From the NCBI RefSeq assembly GCF_002201515.1, contig NZ_CP021421.1, forward strand, positions 1,426,001 through 1,490,000: a stretch of DNA of 64,000 nt. The letters are read 5' to 3'. This document shows positions 9,518-18,095 of the stretch, in pieces. Both the position numbers and the translations under genes were made by a program. Numbering within the stretch: the stretch's first letter is position 1; every line of letters begins with the position of its first letter. The notes beneath the pieces were generated by a model. It made no database searches. It worked only from the letters and a program-made list of their open reading frames with translations, and had not been told where the DNA came from. This DNA comes from Muribaculum intestinale. Its GTDB lineage: Bacteria; Bacteroidota; Bacteroidia; Bacteroidales; Muribaculaceae.

Positions 9518-12500
9518 ATGTTTCAACAGTTCTCTAAAAGGCTGATTTTCACTTTACTTGCCGGAACCGCGGCCTCTATGGCCTATGCAGGTACCGTGTC
9601 TGCGGACAATGCCAGGCAGCTCGCTGCCGATTTCTTTGCCGCAAGCGGTCAGGAAAATTTAGCCTCTGAAAGTGCATTAGAGCTTGTGTATACATGCGGC
9701 GACGCAGCAAAACCGCTCTACTACGTATTCAACGCACGCCAGGGTCAGGGATTCGTTATCGTCTCGGCCGACGACTGTACTACTCCCGTGCTTGGCTATT
9801 CTCTTGAAAACAACTACAATGTCGCCTCCGTGCCCCCCGCTATGAAATGGATGATGGGCGGCCTTGAGAATGAAATCAAGGCGGCATCCAAGCTCCAGAA
9901 ACCAACCACCCAGGAGGTGCGCCGCAGCGTTATGCGCCGTGCCGCCCGAAGCAATGAGAAAATCCTTCTGAACACACCGGAATGGCGTCAGGAGGCCCCA
10001 TTCAACAATATGATTCCGGGCCGACCGCTGGTAGGCTGTGTAGGCACAGCTATGGCCACAATCATGAAATATCACAACTATCCCCAGCGCGGTACCGGCA
10101 GCTACAACGGTGTCAACTTCGATGTGGCCTACGACTGGGACAACATGCGCATGGACAATTACCGCTATGGTTACTCAGAAACCGAGGCCAACGCCGTGGC
10201 TACGCTCGTATACCATGCTGCGGCAAGTATCGGCACTCAGTTCGGTTACTCCGGTTCAAGTGCATATGAGGTAAAGGTGCCTGCCGCCCTTATCAACTAT
10301 TTCGGCTACGACCCCGGAGTGTCATTCAAGAAACGCTCTGAGGCCGCGACTCAAGCCGAGTTCGACCGTCTCGTCGAAAACGACATAAAGGCCGGTCGCC
10401 CCGTGCTCTATTGCGGACAGGATGTGACTGCCGGCCATGCATTCGTGGTCGACGGATATGATCCCCTGACCAGCATGATTCATGTCAACTGGGGATGGGG
10501 CGGAGCCGACGGCAACAACAATGGAGGATGGTATGCAAGCACCGCCCTCAATCCTACCGTCAGCCAGCAACACAGCTTCAACAACCTGACTACCATTATA
10601 TATAATATCAAGCCCGGCAACGGCAACAACAGCTCATGGTCGCCAATTCATATCACTGCCGACGGACGCCAGGTGGGTATGGGTTCCGACCTCAAAGGTG
10701 ATCTCGCCGTAGGCACTTCCTTTACCGTAAGAGTCGGCAACCTGAAGAATGTCAGCTACAACGACTTCAGCGGAAAGATTGCAGTCGCCCTCTTTGACGC
10801 CCAGGGCACATTCAAGTCGCTGCTCAGCGCCATTGATGGATTCTCTCTGTCGGGCATGGCTATTTATCCCTACGGATATGCCGACTTCAAATGCCAGCTT
10901 CCCGCAGGAGTGGCTGTTGCCGACGGCGACATGATACGTATGGCCACAAGCGCCGACAACGGCACTACTTGGCTCCCTGTAGCCGGCGAGCTTGTCACCA
11001 CCAACGAGATTCCCGCCAAAGGCGCCGCTCCACAGTATTTCGCCATCACACGTCCATCGTCGATTACAGGTGCTACATTCACCGGCGAAAATTCGGTAAT
11101 CCGCGGATGGAACTATCATTTTACCGTAGTGCCCGAATTCCCCGAGCGCGATATGGTGACTGTAAAAGCCAACGGATATGTGGTTTCGCCCGGTGCCAAC
11201 CACACATACACCATCGGCAATGTGGTTTCCGACCAGGAGATTACAGTCTACGTCCAGAATGCAGCCGATGTAAAAGAGAAGCGTAGCCTCTGGGTTGAGG
11301 CCGGTTCGCTTGAATCGCTGCTCCCGGGCGGCGACGCCACTGCGCTGAAAGAACTCACTCTGTTCGGCACGATGGACTCCCGCGACTTTGCCTTCATCAA
11401 GGGCAACATGAAGAGCCTTACCCGACTCGACATTTCGTCGGTACGCATCCTTGCCAACGGCTCAGACCCCGCCAATGCAGTGCCCCGCGATGCTTTCCGC
11501 AATCTGTGGAAACTCAAGGAGGTTGTGCTCCCCAACAGTGTAAACCGTCTGTGCAACGGCGCATTCCGCTCCTGCGGCATCTCCAAGATGGTAATCCCTG
11601 CCGGCGTCAGGACCATTGACTACAATGTATTCAATGCTTCGTCGGGTCTTCTCGATATATGGGTGAGCAATTCGAATCCCGTCTATATCAACTGGTGTGT
11701 GCTCCATGCCACTCCTACCAGCCGCATGACTCTCCACTGTCCCAGCGAGGCTGCCGTCAACAACTACAAGGCCAAGGAATACTGGAAGGACATCGCCAAT
11801 ATCGTCGTTGACCCGATCGTGTCTACTTCCGACTGTTCGTTTGCCGTGATGGAAGACGATGACGTAAAATATGTGTGCGACATCAAGCCCGGCTCATACG
11901 AGAAAGGCAAGAAGATTGTATTCTCGGCCGAGCATATCGCCGACAACGACAACCGCATGGATGTCTATGCCAACTCTACTCTGCTCAAGCCCGACGCACA
12001 GGGCAACTATTCTACCGTGCTCAACGGCAACACCATCATACACTTCGATCTCGTAGAACCCACACCTGTCAGCACCTACGAATCGCCCTGGACCATCACC
12101 GACGACGGCGGTACTGTCGGTATGTTTACCGATGCCGTCAATGTGCTCCCCGGCGTGCCCTTCTCTATCCGTATCAACTCGTTCTCAGTTACCGACAATG
12201 CATTTTGGGCTGTGGTACTCACTACCGACGATGGTCGCATCAAAGAGTTCATTTCACCCATTGGCAACTGGTCGGCAGGCCCAGGCAAGGGTCTGAAGAT
12301 GAATGTAAACTGCTGTGTCAACGACGCTACTGTGCGCGAAGGCAATCTCATCCGTCTGGCCACATCCTTCAACAAGAGGACTTGGGCTCTTGTCAACGGC
12401 AAGAACGATAATGTAATAGCTTCTCTACCCGCTCTCAACAACCAGACTCCCGTCTACAACTTTACATTTTCTGAGGGACTCGAGTCGAAGGCCAATATGT

Positions 12501-15500
12501 CGGGGGTCGTGTCGACCGCTGTCCATGGCCGCGACCTCACCTTCAAGATTACACCCAAGCAGGCATCGCATATGATTGATGCTGTTGTCAATGGTGATAC
12601 CATCATAAAGGCTGGCAAGGCATTTACATATTCGTTCATTGCCAAGCAAGATATTGATTTCGATATAAATATATATCCTCCTGTTACATATACTGAGGCT
12701 ACAATTGTACTTAAGGATGGCGAACATCTGTATTTATCTGGTGATGAAGGTATCGATAACTGGGGGGTTCTCAACCATCAGATGGCCGAGAAATATAAGA
12801 ATATCAAGAAACTCAAGATTGTAGGAAAACTTGATTATTATGACTTTAATTTCTTCCGTGAGAATTATTGGATTGCTGCAAACATCCGCTATCTTGACCT
12901 CTCTGAGGCTACATTCGTGCGTGACCGCGACAAGGATGCAAAGAATGGTCTTGACAATGTTTTCCCGAGGAATGCTTTTAAAAATGACGCTCTCGGAGGA
13001 TGCTATATCGAAGAGATTGTACTCCCCTCTTCTCTGACTCAGTTTGACGACCTTTGTTTCAACGGGTGCAGCCGACTCAGAGAAATCAGATTGCCCTCCA
13101 ATCTTCGCAACTGGACTACAGGTCCCACTCCATATGTAGGAGCGGTGAAAAATCTGACCCGCGGTGGTCTTAATGATGATGTATTCAAAGGCTGTACATC
13201 GCTTGAGACTATATATCTGCCTTGCGTCCCCGGAGTGGGCGGTAAGGTTGGCCATTGGTATTATTCTAATTATCATGCACTGAAAACAGGCCTTCCCGAC
13301 AATACAAAGGTGACTGTAGTGGTTCCAGCCGAGCATCTTACCGCATATAAGACTCCTCGTGTTGATGATGGAGACTTTGAGAATCAATGGTCTAACGGTT
13401 GGGAAGCAGGCGGATTCAATCTTGTAGGTGAATATCCCGTGTATGCTCTCGATTTCGATCCCTCGCGGTGCTTTATCGCAGAAGCCGGTGTCGATGTGTC
13501 CAAAATCGCATCTTTCCTTAAAGACAATGTCAAGCTCGAGCAGATGGATTGCAAGCTCTATGTAGCGACCGGAAGCAATGAGAGTGCAAATCGTCCTGAA
13601 GGTGTTGATGCTTACGATGCATCACGGAAGTACAAGGTTTACGACAACGGCAAGCTGCTCGACGCCGACAAGATCGGTGCCGACGGATCGATAAGCATTA
13701 CCTATTACAACCCCAACAAGCATGCCGACAAGAGCGGCAACCACGCTGTCGAGGTTGCATACCTCTACGATGTAACATTCAACTGTGCTTCTGCCAACCT
13801 CCTGGTTGCCGTCGACAATATCCGTAACAATGAAGAGAGTGCCGGCGATGAGGCTACGGAGTTTGAGACATTCAACTACTACAACGCTCTCGCTCCTGTA
13901 CTCGAAAACGTAAAAGAGAACAGCTCCGTACGCTTCAAGGTTTCTCTTACCGAGAATAATCCCAAGATTGCTATTTCAGTCAAGAATGGCGAGAATGTGG
14001 TTTCTCCCGACGAGGAAGGCTACTATACCGTAGATGTCACTGACAGCAATGTGGCTGTAAGCATCTCGGCAGTGCCTGTCAACGGCGCTACACTTACCTC
14101 TGCCGATATCGATGCAATCACTCCTGCCGATGCAGTCGATGTAACCTCTATAGCTCTTGCCGGTGATATCGAGGCCGACAAGGTGAAGGATGTTATCGAC
14201 CAGCTGCCCTCTATCCAGGAACTTGACCTCTCTGAGCTCACCACCGCTCTCCCCGCCGAGGCTATGGCCGGCAAAGAGACTCTCGTTACGGTATCGCTCC
14301 CTGCAGCCGACCATATCGAGGACGGTACATTCAGCGGCTGTACCAACCTTACCGGTGTCGAGGTACCCTCATGCGTTTCATCTATAGGTGCCAATGCATT
14401 CAGCGGATGTAGCTCGCTCCAGACAATCAACTTTACCGATGTCAAGTCGATAGGCGCGAATGCCTTCAACGGCTGTACCGGTCTTACAAGCGTGATTTTC
14501 ACAGCTCCCGGTTCCGAGACTACCGTGGCCCGTGTGCGTAGCGTATCGCGCAGTGCGCGTGCCGAGGGATATTCTGCCGATGCGTTTGCCGGCATCAACC
14601 CCAACTGTATCGTATACCTCGATGAGAATGTGGCCGTGCCCGACGCCCCTGCCAACTATGTACGTGTCCGCAAGGATGACACCGTCGAAGGTGGCCGCGT
14701 ATACGAGGCTCTCGGAAGCATCTCTATCGATCCGATGTACGACTTCCGCGCTCTCAACACATTCAATGTGACCGAGGGTAATACCATCAGCATGGAAATG
14801 CCTCTCGATGTATCCTATGGAGCAAGCAACTGGAACTCGTTCGTGATTCCGTTCGTTCCCGCCAAGGTTACCAACGTGGCCGGCGATGAGATTTCCGCCT
14901 ATACCGGCAGCGACGACGAGGTAGGTGCCAACGGTTCTTATATGGTTGCCTCGCTCTCTGATGAGACAGCCGAAGGACTCAGCCTCATGGCGGGTATTCA
15001 GGCCAATGTACCCTACGTGGCCGGTCTGTGTGCCGAAACCGAGCCAGGTGTGGTACGCTTCGAGTCTGGTGCCTGCGAAGTGGCCAATACTCCCGATAAT
15101 ATCAGCGTAAACGGAGCACACTACACTCTGTCGGCTACATTTGCCAAGAGCGAACTCCCCACGGCTACCACCTATATGCTTACCGACGACGGCTCTGCTT
15201 TCGCCACCTCGGACGATTATGCAGAGACCGTGACTGCCGCTCCCTTCTCGGTATATGCAGTGGCTCCTTCGGGCGACCGCTTTGACATCAATATCGAGGA
15301 AGCTCCGGGCGTTCCTACCGGCATCGACGGCGTGTATGCCGAGAGTGGTCTGCGTATAGCCGCTGAAAATGGCGTCCTCGTCATCTACTCCGACACCGAG
15401 GGTCTCAGCATCGACCTGTATAGTGTCAACGGTATGCGCCTCAGAGAGATTCGCCTCTCCGCAGGTCGCAACGAGGTAAGTGGTCTGCTCCAGGGCGTAT

Positions 15501-15532
15501 ACGTAATCTCCGGACAGAAGGTTGTGCTGTAA
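9518..15532 (+). CDS. Secreted C10-family (streptopain-like) cysteine protease with duplicated modules and BspA-type leucine-rich repeats
   Basis: 2004 residues. Residues 1-25 are a signal peptide. About 26-120 resemble the Spi/propeptide region (SADNARQLAADFFAAS; YYVFNARQGQGFVIVSADD). The C10 domain spans about 150-365, with the catalytic Cys174 in LVGCVGTAMATIMKYHNYPQ and His307 in AGHAFVVDGYD; HVNWGWGGADGNNNGGWYA follows. A beta module starting near residue 372 (SPIHITADGRQVGMG) recurs near 854 (SPWTITDDGGTVGMF). Each copy is followed by LRR_5/BspA-like repeats (FRNLWKLKEVVLPNSV; FNGCSRLREIRLPSNL; FSGCTNLTGVEVPSCV). The protein ends in a sorting-like tail (YSVNGMRLREIRL, LLQGVYVISGQKVVL). 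Residues around 1020-1310 use more AT-rich codons than the rest. Substrate and surface anchoring are unknown. Confidence 0.88.
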   Translation: MFQQFSKRLIFTLLAGTAASMAYAGTVSADNARQLAADFFAASGQENLASESALELVYTCGDAAKPLYYVFNARQGQGFVIVSADDCTTPVLGYSLENNYNVASVPPAMKWMMGGLENEIKAASKLQKPTTQEVRRSVMRRAARSNEKILLNTPEWRQEAPFNNMIPGRPLVGCVGTAMATIMKYHNYPQRGTGSYNGVNFDVAYDWDNMRMDNYRYGYSETEANAVATLVYHAAASIGTQFGYSGSSAYEVKVPAALINYFGYDPGVSFKKRSEAATQAEFDRLVENDIKAGRPVLYCGQDVTAGHAFVVDGYDPLTSMIHVNWGWGGADGNNNGGWYASTALNPTVSQQHSFNNLTTIIYNIKPGNGNNSSWSPIHITADGRQVGMGSDLKGDLAVGTSFTVRVGNLKNVSYNDFSGKIAVALFDAQGTFKSLLSAIDGFSLSGMAIYPYGYADFKCQLPAGVAVADGDMIRMATSADNGTTWLPVAGELVTTNEIPAKGAAPQYFAITRPSSITGATFTGENSVIRGWNYHFTVVPEFPERDMVTVKANGYVVSPGANHTYTIGNVVSDQEITVYVQNAADVKEKRSLWVEAGSLESLLPGGDATALKELTLFGTMDSRDFAFIKGNMKSLTRLDISSVRILANGSDPANAVPRDAFRNLWKLKEVVLPNSVNRLCNGAFRSCGISKMVIPAGVRTIDYNVFNASSGLLDIWVSNSNPVYINWCVLHATPTSRMTLHCPSEAAVNNYKAKEYWKDIANIVVDPIVSTSDCSFAVMEDDDVKYVCDIKPGSYEKGKKIVFSAEHIADNDNRMDVYANSTLLKPDAQGNYSTVLNGNTIIHFDLVEPTPVSTYESPWTITDDGGTVGMFTDAVNVLPGVPFSIRINSFSVTDNAFWAVVLTTDDGRIKEFISPIGNWSAGPGKGLKMNVNCCVNDATVREGNLIRLATSFNKRTWALVNGKNDNVIASLPALNNQTPVYNFTFSEGLESKANMSGVVSTAVHGRDLTFKITPKQASHMIDAVVNGDTIIKAGKAFTYSFIAKQDIDFDINIYPPVTYTEATIVLKDGEHLYLSGDEGIDNWGVLNHQMAEKYKNIKKLKIVGKLDYYDFNFFRENYWIAANIRYLDLSEATFVRDRDKDAKNGLDNVFPRNAFKNDALGGCYIEEIVLPSSLTQFDDLCFNGCSRLREIRLPSNLRNWTTGPTPYVGAVKNLTRGGLNDDVFKGCTSLETIYLPCVPGVGGKVGHWYYSNYHALKTGLPDNTKVTVVVPAEHLTAYKTPRVDDGDFENQWSNGWEAGGFNLVGEYPVYALDFDPSRCFIAEAGVDVSKIASFLKDNVKLEQMDCKLYVATGSNESANRPEGVDAYDASRKYKVYDNGKLLDADKIGADGSISITYYNPNKHADKSGNHAVEVAYLYDVTFNCASANLLVAVDNIRNNEESAGDEATEFETFNYYNALAPVLENVKENSSVRFKVSLTENNPKIAISVKNGENVVSPDEEGYYTVDVTDSNVAVSISAVPVNGATLTSADIDAITPADAVDVTSIALAGDIEADKVKDVIDQLPSIQELDLSELTTALPAEAMAGKETLVTVSLPAADHIEDGTFSGCTNLTGVEVPSCVSSIGANAFSGCSSLQTINFTDVKSIGANAFNGCTGLTSVIFTAPGSETTVARVRSVSRSARAEGYSADAFAGINPNCIVYLDENVAVPDAPANYVRVRKDDTVEGGRVYEALGSISIDPMYDFRALNTFNVTEGNTISMEMPLDVSYGASNWNSFVIPFVPAKVTNVAGDEISAYTGSDDEVGANGSYMVASLSDETAEGLSLMAGIQANVPYVAGLCAETEPGVVRFESGACEVANTPDNISVNGAHYTLSATFAKSELPTATTYMLTDDGSAFATSDDYAETVTAAPFSVYAVAPSGDRFDINIEEAPGVPTGIDGVYAESGLRIAAENGVLVIYSDTEGLSIDLYSVNGMRLREIRLSAGRNEVSGLLQGVYVISGQKVVL

Positions 15533-15571
15533 CCCCGCAGACGATAAACACACACTTTATATAGCAATAGT

Positions 15572-15603
15572 ATCGAGGCCCCGCCATGAAGCGGGGCCTC
15601 GAT
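15572..15603. terminator. Hairpin terminator between the C10 protease and the convergent methyltransferase gene
   Basis: Perfect 13-bp arms (15572-15584 and 15591-15603) flank a 6-nt loop. It lies between two convergent genes, so it could serve both. No long T-run follows. Confidence 0.7.
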
Positions 15604-15639
15604 CTGTTTATGCGCTTATGTTGGGGTAGCTTGTCGGGA

Positions 15640-16230
15640 TTATTTGGTGAGGGTGATTATGTAGGCCGAGTCGTCGTCGCGGGTGTATGACACGGTCATG
15701 CCGGCCTTTGTTAGGCGCGATGCCAGTTCCTCGGCGGAGTCAAGGAAATGGGGCTCTCCCTTTTTACCCATATCGGCGTGAAGCGAGTTTATCTCCTCTT
15801 TGGAGCAGGGAAATCCTATCACAAGATGTCCGCCCGGCATCAGATGGTCATCATACATGCGTTTTACGGTGGCTACAGGGTCGTCAAACGACGGCAGCAT
15901 ACAGAACACCACAATCGCGTCGTAGGCGCCGAATATGGCATCGTGTTCCACATCACCGAGTATGAATCGGGCCTTGGCGCTACTGCCGTAGGCCGCGGCA
16001 GCCTGTTCGAGCAGCCCGCATGACAGGTCGTAGGCATCGACCCATCCTGAGCCTGTGAGCCTTTTGAATAGGTATGGAAGCAACTGTCCGGTACCGGCTG
16101 TGGCATCGAGCACTATGTTGTCGGGTTTTAGTTCGAGTCGGGCTACAATCAGACTGATAGCCTGTGGATTGTTCTCGACTGTCTCGTCGCGTTTGCGCAA
16201 AAGGAGATTGTGGAATTCAGGGTCAAACAT
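15640..16230 (-). CDS. Class I SAM-dependent methyltransferase
   Basis: 196 residues. Motif I is NIVLDATAGTGQLLPYLFKR, followed by VDAYDLSCGLLEQAAAAYGS and, after FILGDVEHD, IVVFCMLPSFDDPVATVKRM. These mark the seven-strand SAM-binding fold. A late segment (DHLMPGGHLVIGFPCSKEEI) fits motifs of small-molecule methyltransferases of the UbiE/BioC type. The substrate cannot be told. It is convergent with the C10 protease gene and lies downstream of the upp 3' end duplicate. ATG start at 16230. Confidence 0.8.
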   Translation of the reverse strand: MFDPEFHNLLLRKRDETVENNPQAISLIVARLELKPDNIVLDATAGTGQLLPYLFKRLTGSGWVDAYDLSCGLLEQAAAAYGSSAKARFILGDVEHDAIFGAYDAIVVFCMLPSFDDPVATVKRMYDDHLMPGGHLVIGFPCSKEEINSLHADMGKKGEPHFLDSAEELASRLTKAGMTVSYTRDDDSAYIITLTK

Positions 16231-16281
16231 ACGGCAGGAAAGATTATAATAGTATGTTTATTCTTAACCTCCGTATGTCGC

Positions 16282-16334
16282 TGTTTGTTCAATCCTTTGT
16301 ACCATAGGCGAAATCGCCGGCGTAGGCCTGTGCC
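16282..16334 (-). pseudogene. Degenerate duplicate of the 3' end of upp
   Basis: These 53 bases align without gaps to 16745-16797, the 3' end of upp plus about 9 bases beyond its stop, at roughly 80% identity. In the upp frame the remnant reads AGDFAYGTKD then stop, against AGDLAYGTKD then stop in the intact gene. No further upp sequence lies upstream: homology ends where a 28-bp palindrome begins. The two copies are 463 bp apart in the same orientation and bracket the small ORF at 16407-16712. It may be a leftover of a second upp copy or an attachment-site-like duplication. Confidence 0.75.
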
Positions 16335-16395
16335 ACAACAACAGAAGTGCACCCCGAAGGTTATATTACCTTCGGGGTGCACTTCTGTTGTTGTG
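16334..16395. repeat. 28-bp perfect inverted repeat (long hairpin)
   Basis: Arms at 16334-16361 and 16368-16395 are perfectly complementary around a 6-nt loop. The arms contain GTGCACCCCGAAGG. It lies 11 bp beyond the stop of the small membrane ORF, so it may end its transcription, but no T-run follows on either strand. It abuts the upp remnant exactly. Confidence 0.85.
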
Positions 16396-16406
16396 ATACG
16401 TCATTC

Positions 16407-16712
16407 TTACGGTATGGATATCATTACGAGAATCCATATAATCAGCATCATGCCTGCAAAATAGATGCCATAAAGGCTCTTTTTTATAGCATCGATATAC
16501 GACCGTTTTTTGTCATCGCCGTTTCGGTAGCAATATATTTGGCTGAAGCATAATATTATAGACAGTATGAAGCATATGCCTACAATCTCTGTAGCATACT
16601 CCGACTTGGTAAGTATGGGTATTTGAGAGAAAATGAATATACATGTCCTAATCGTTTGCCGCTTATCGGAAATTCTTGATAATTGTGTGTGAACAGATGT
16701 CTTTGTTTGCAT
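16407..16712 (-). CDS. Small hypothetical membrane protein
   Basis: 101 residues with two hydrophobic segments: EIVGICFILSIILCFSQIYC and LYGIYFAGMMLIIWILVMIS. A basic, charged loop (RNGDDKKRSYIDAIKKS) lies between them. I do not recognise the family. Codon use is AT-rich and unlike the neighbouring upp and methyltransferase genes. It lies in the 463-bp interval bracketed by the two copies of the upp 3' end, which suggests acquisition together with that duplication. No -7 box was seen upstream. Whether it is expressed is uncertain. Confidence 0.55.
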   Translation of the reverse strand: MQTKTSVHTQLSRISDKRQTIRTCIFIFSQIPILTKSEYATEIVGICFILSIILCFSQIYCYRNGDDKKRSYIDAIKKSLYGIYFAGMMLIIWILVMISIP

Positions 16713-16751
16713 AGTTGTGATTTTATCTGTTTTCGGGACACATTTGTTTGT

Positions 16752-17405
16752 TCAGTCTTTTGTACCGTAGGCGAGATCGCCTGCGTCGCCGAGGCCCGGC
16801 ACGATATAGCTGTGGGGATTGATTTCAGGGTCGATGGCTCCTACCCACAGAGTGGTATGTTCGGCCGGGAAATGCTCCTTGACATAGTCTACCGCATCCT
16901 GTGAGGCGATTACCGACGCGATGTGTACGTGGGCCGGAGTGCCTTTGGTGAGCAGCGCATGATAGCTCAGTTCCATCGATTTTCCGGTGGCCAGCATGGG
17001 GTCGACCAGAATCAGAGTCTTCCCGTCGAGGCGCGGCGATGCGAGGTATTCGATAAATACATCGAAGTTTTCTTTCTCACGGTATTTCCTGTAGGCCGAC
17101 ACAAATGCGTTTTCAGCAGTGTCGAGGATGTTGAGGAATCCCTGATGGAATGGAATGCCCGCACGGAATATTGTGGCGAGTACTACCTGGGTGTCGATTA
17201 CGTCGCATTTGCATGGCGCAAGCGGGGTGTCGACCGTCTCCTTGCGGTAGCGGAGTGTGCGGCTTATCTCGAAGGCCATTATTTCGCCTATGCGTTCGAG
17301 ATTGCGGCGGAAGCGGAGCATGTCGCTCTGGATGTTGACATTGCGCAGCTCCATCATGTATTGGCTGATTACCGAGGGGTATTCGGCGAAGTTTACTATT
17401 TTCAT
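16752..17405 (-). CDS. upp: Uracil phosphoribosyltransferase
   Basis: 217 residues, normal length. The PRPP-binding motif is TLILVDPMLATGKSM, and the C-terminal uracil-binding segment is YIVPGLGDAGDLAYGTKD. The FRAGIPFHQG element is also present. The enzyme salvages uracil to UMP with PRPP. It lies 38 bp after the HAD phosphatase gene on the same strand, so it is probably the last gene of a GH3-HAD-upp transcript. Its 3' end is partly duplicated at 16282-16334. Confidence 0.96.
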   Translation of the reverse strand: MKIVNFAEYPSVISQYMMELRNVNIQSDMLRFRRNLERIGEIMAFEISRTLRYRKETVDTPLAPCKCDVIDTQVVLATIFRAGIPFHQGFLNILDTAENAFVSAYRKYREKENFDVFIEYLASPRLDGKTLILVDPMLATGKSMELSYHALLTKGTPAHVHIASVIASQDAVDYVKEHFPAEHTTLWVGAIDPEINPHSYIVPGLGDAGDLAYGTKD

Positions 17406-17443
17406 CTGTTATAGGGTATTTGATAAGGTGGAGAAATAATAGG

Positions 17444-18073
17444 TCAGTTGGAGTCGCGGCTGATTTTTTCGGCCAGGAGGGCCTTGAATTCTGTGCCCGG
17501 AGCTACATGTATATATTGGAATCCGAGCTCGCCGGCACTCTTGCAGTTGGCCAGTGAGTCGTCAAAGAATATTGTCTCCTCAGGCAGTATTGCGTAGTCG
17601 TCGGCTACCTTGCGGAATATCTCGGGTGCCGGCTTCATCGCTTTAGCCTCGAATGAGGTGGTGATTCCGTCGAAGTAATCATTTACGGTAAGGCCTTCGG
17701 CTGTAAAAGACTCGGCGATTTTAGAGTTCCACATCACGGAGTTGGTGTTGCTGAGCAGATACAGACGATAATGCTTGTGGAGTTCTCTCAGTGCCTCCAG
17801 ACGGTGGATGGGGATGCCGATGAGGAAGCTGTTGAAAGCCTCGTCAATCTGTGCGTCCGTTACTTCATGTGGGATGTTGCGGCGCACTTCTTCGCGCCAT
17901 TCTGCGGGTGAGATAAGTCCCTCTTCGAGCTGACCGAACGCGCCTTTCTGGCCATAGTCGCCGAGGAAATCGCCGATATTGTCCATGCCAAGCTGCCGGA
18001 AAGCGTTCACGCAGCGTTCGCGTTCGATATCCATTATCACTCCGCCAAGGTCAAAGAGAAGGTTTCGTATCAT
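17444..18073 (-). CDS. HAD-superfamily hydrolase, subfamily IA
   Basis: 209 residues. The N-terminal motif is NLLFDLGGVIMDIER, where the usual second Asp of DxD is Gly, a variant common in the YihX/epoxide-hydrolase-like subgroup. Motif II is YLLSNTNSVMWNSK, and the C-terminal motifs are AKAMKPAPEIF and ETIFFDDSLANCKSAGELGF. The substrate is probably a small phosphorylated metabolite, not identifiable from sequence. It lies between the GH3-like gene (22-bp gap) and upp (38-bp gap), all on the minus strand. Confidence 0.88.
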   Translation of the reverse strand: MIRNLLFDLGGVIMDIERERCVNAFRQLGMDNIGDFLGDYGQKGAFGQLEEGLISPAEWREEVRRNIPHEVTDAQIDEAFNSFLIGIPIHRLEALRELHKHYRLYLLSNTNSVMWNSKIAESFTAEGLTVNDYFDGITTSFEAKAMKPAPEIFRKVADDYAILPEETIFFDDSLANCKSAGELGFQYIHVAPGTEFKALLAEKISRDSN

Positions 18074-18095
18074 AATCTGTCGGTTGGGGTAGGGG

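Noticed and set aside
14378..15553. 391-residue open frame antisense to the C10 protease gene
   Set aside because: Shadow of a GC-rich, codon-biased gene: no start context, and the composition is what the complement of the real frame gives. The same reasoning removes 22337-23284 and 32937-33887 on the minus strand.
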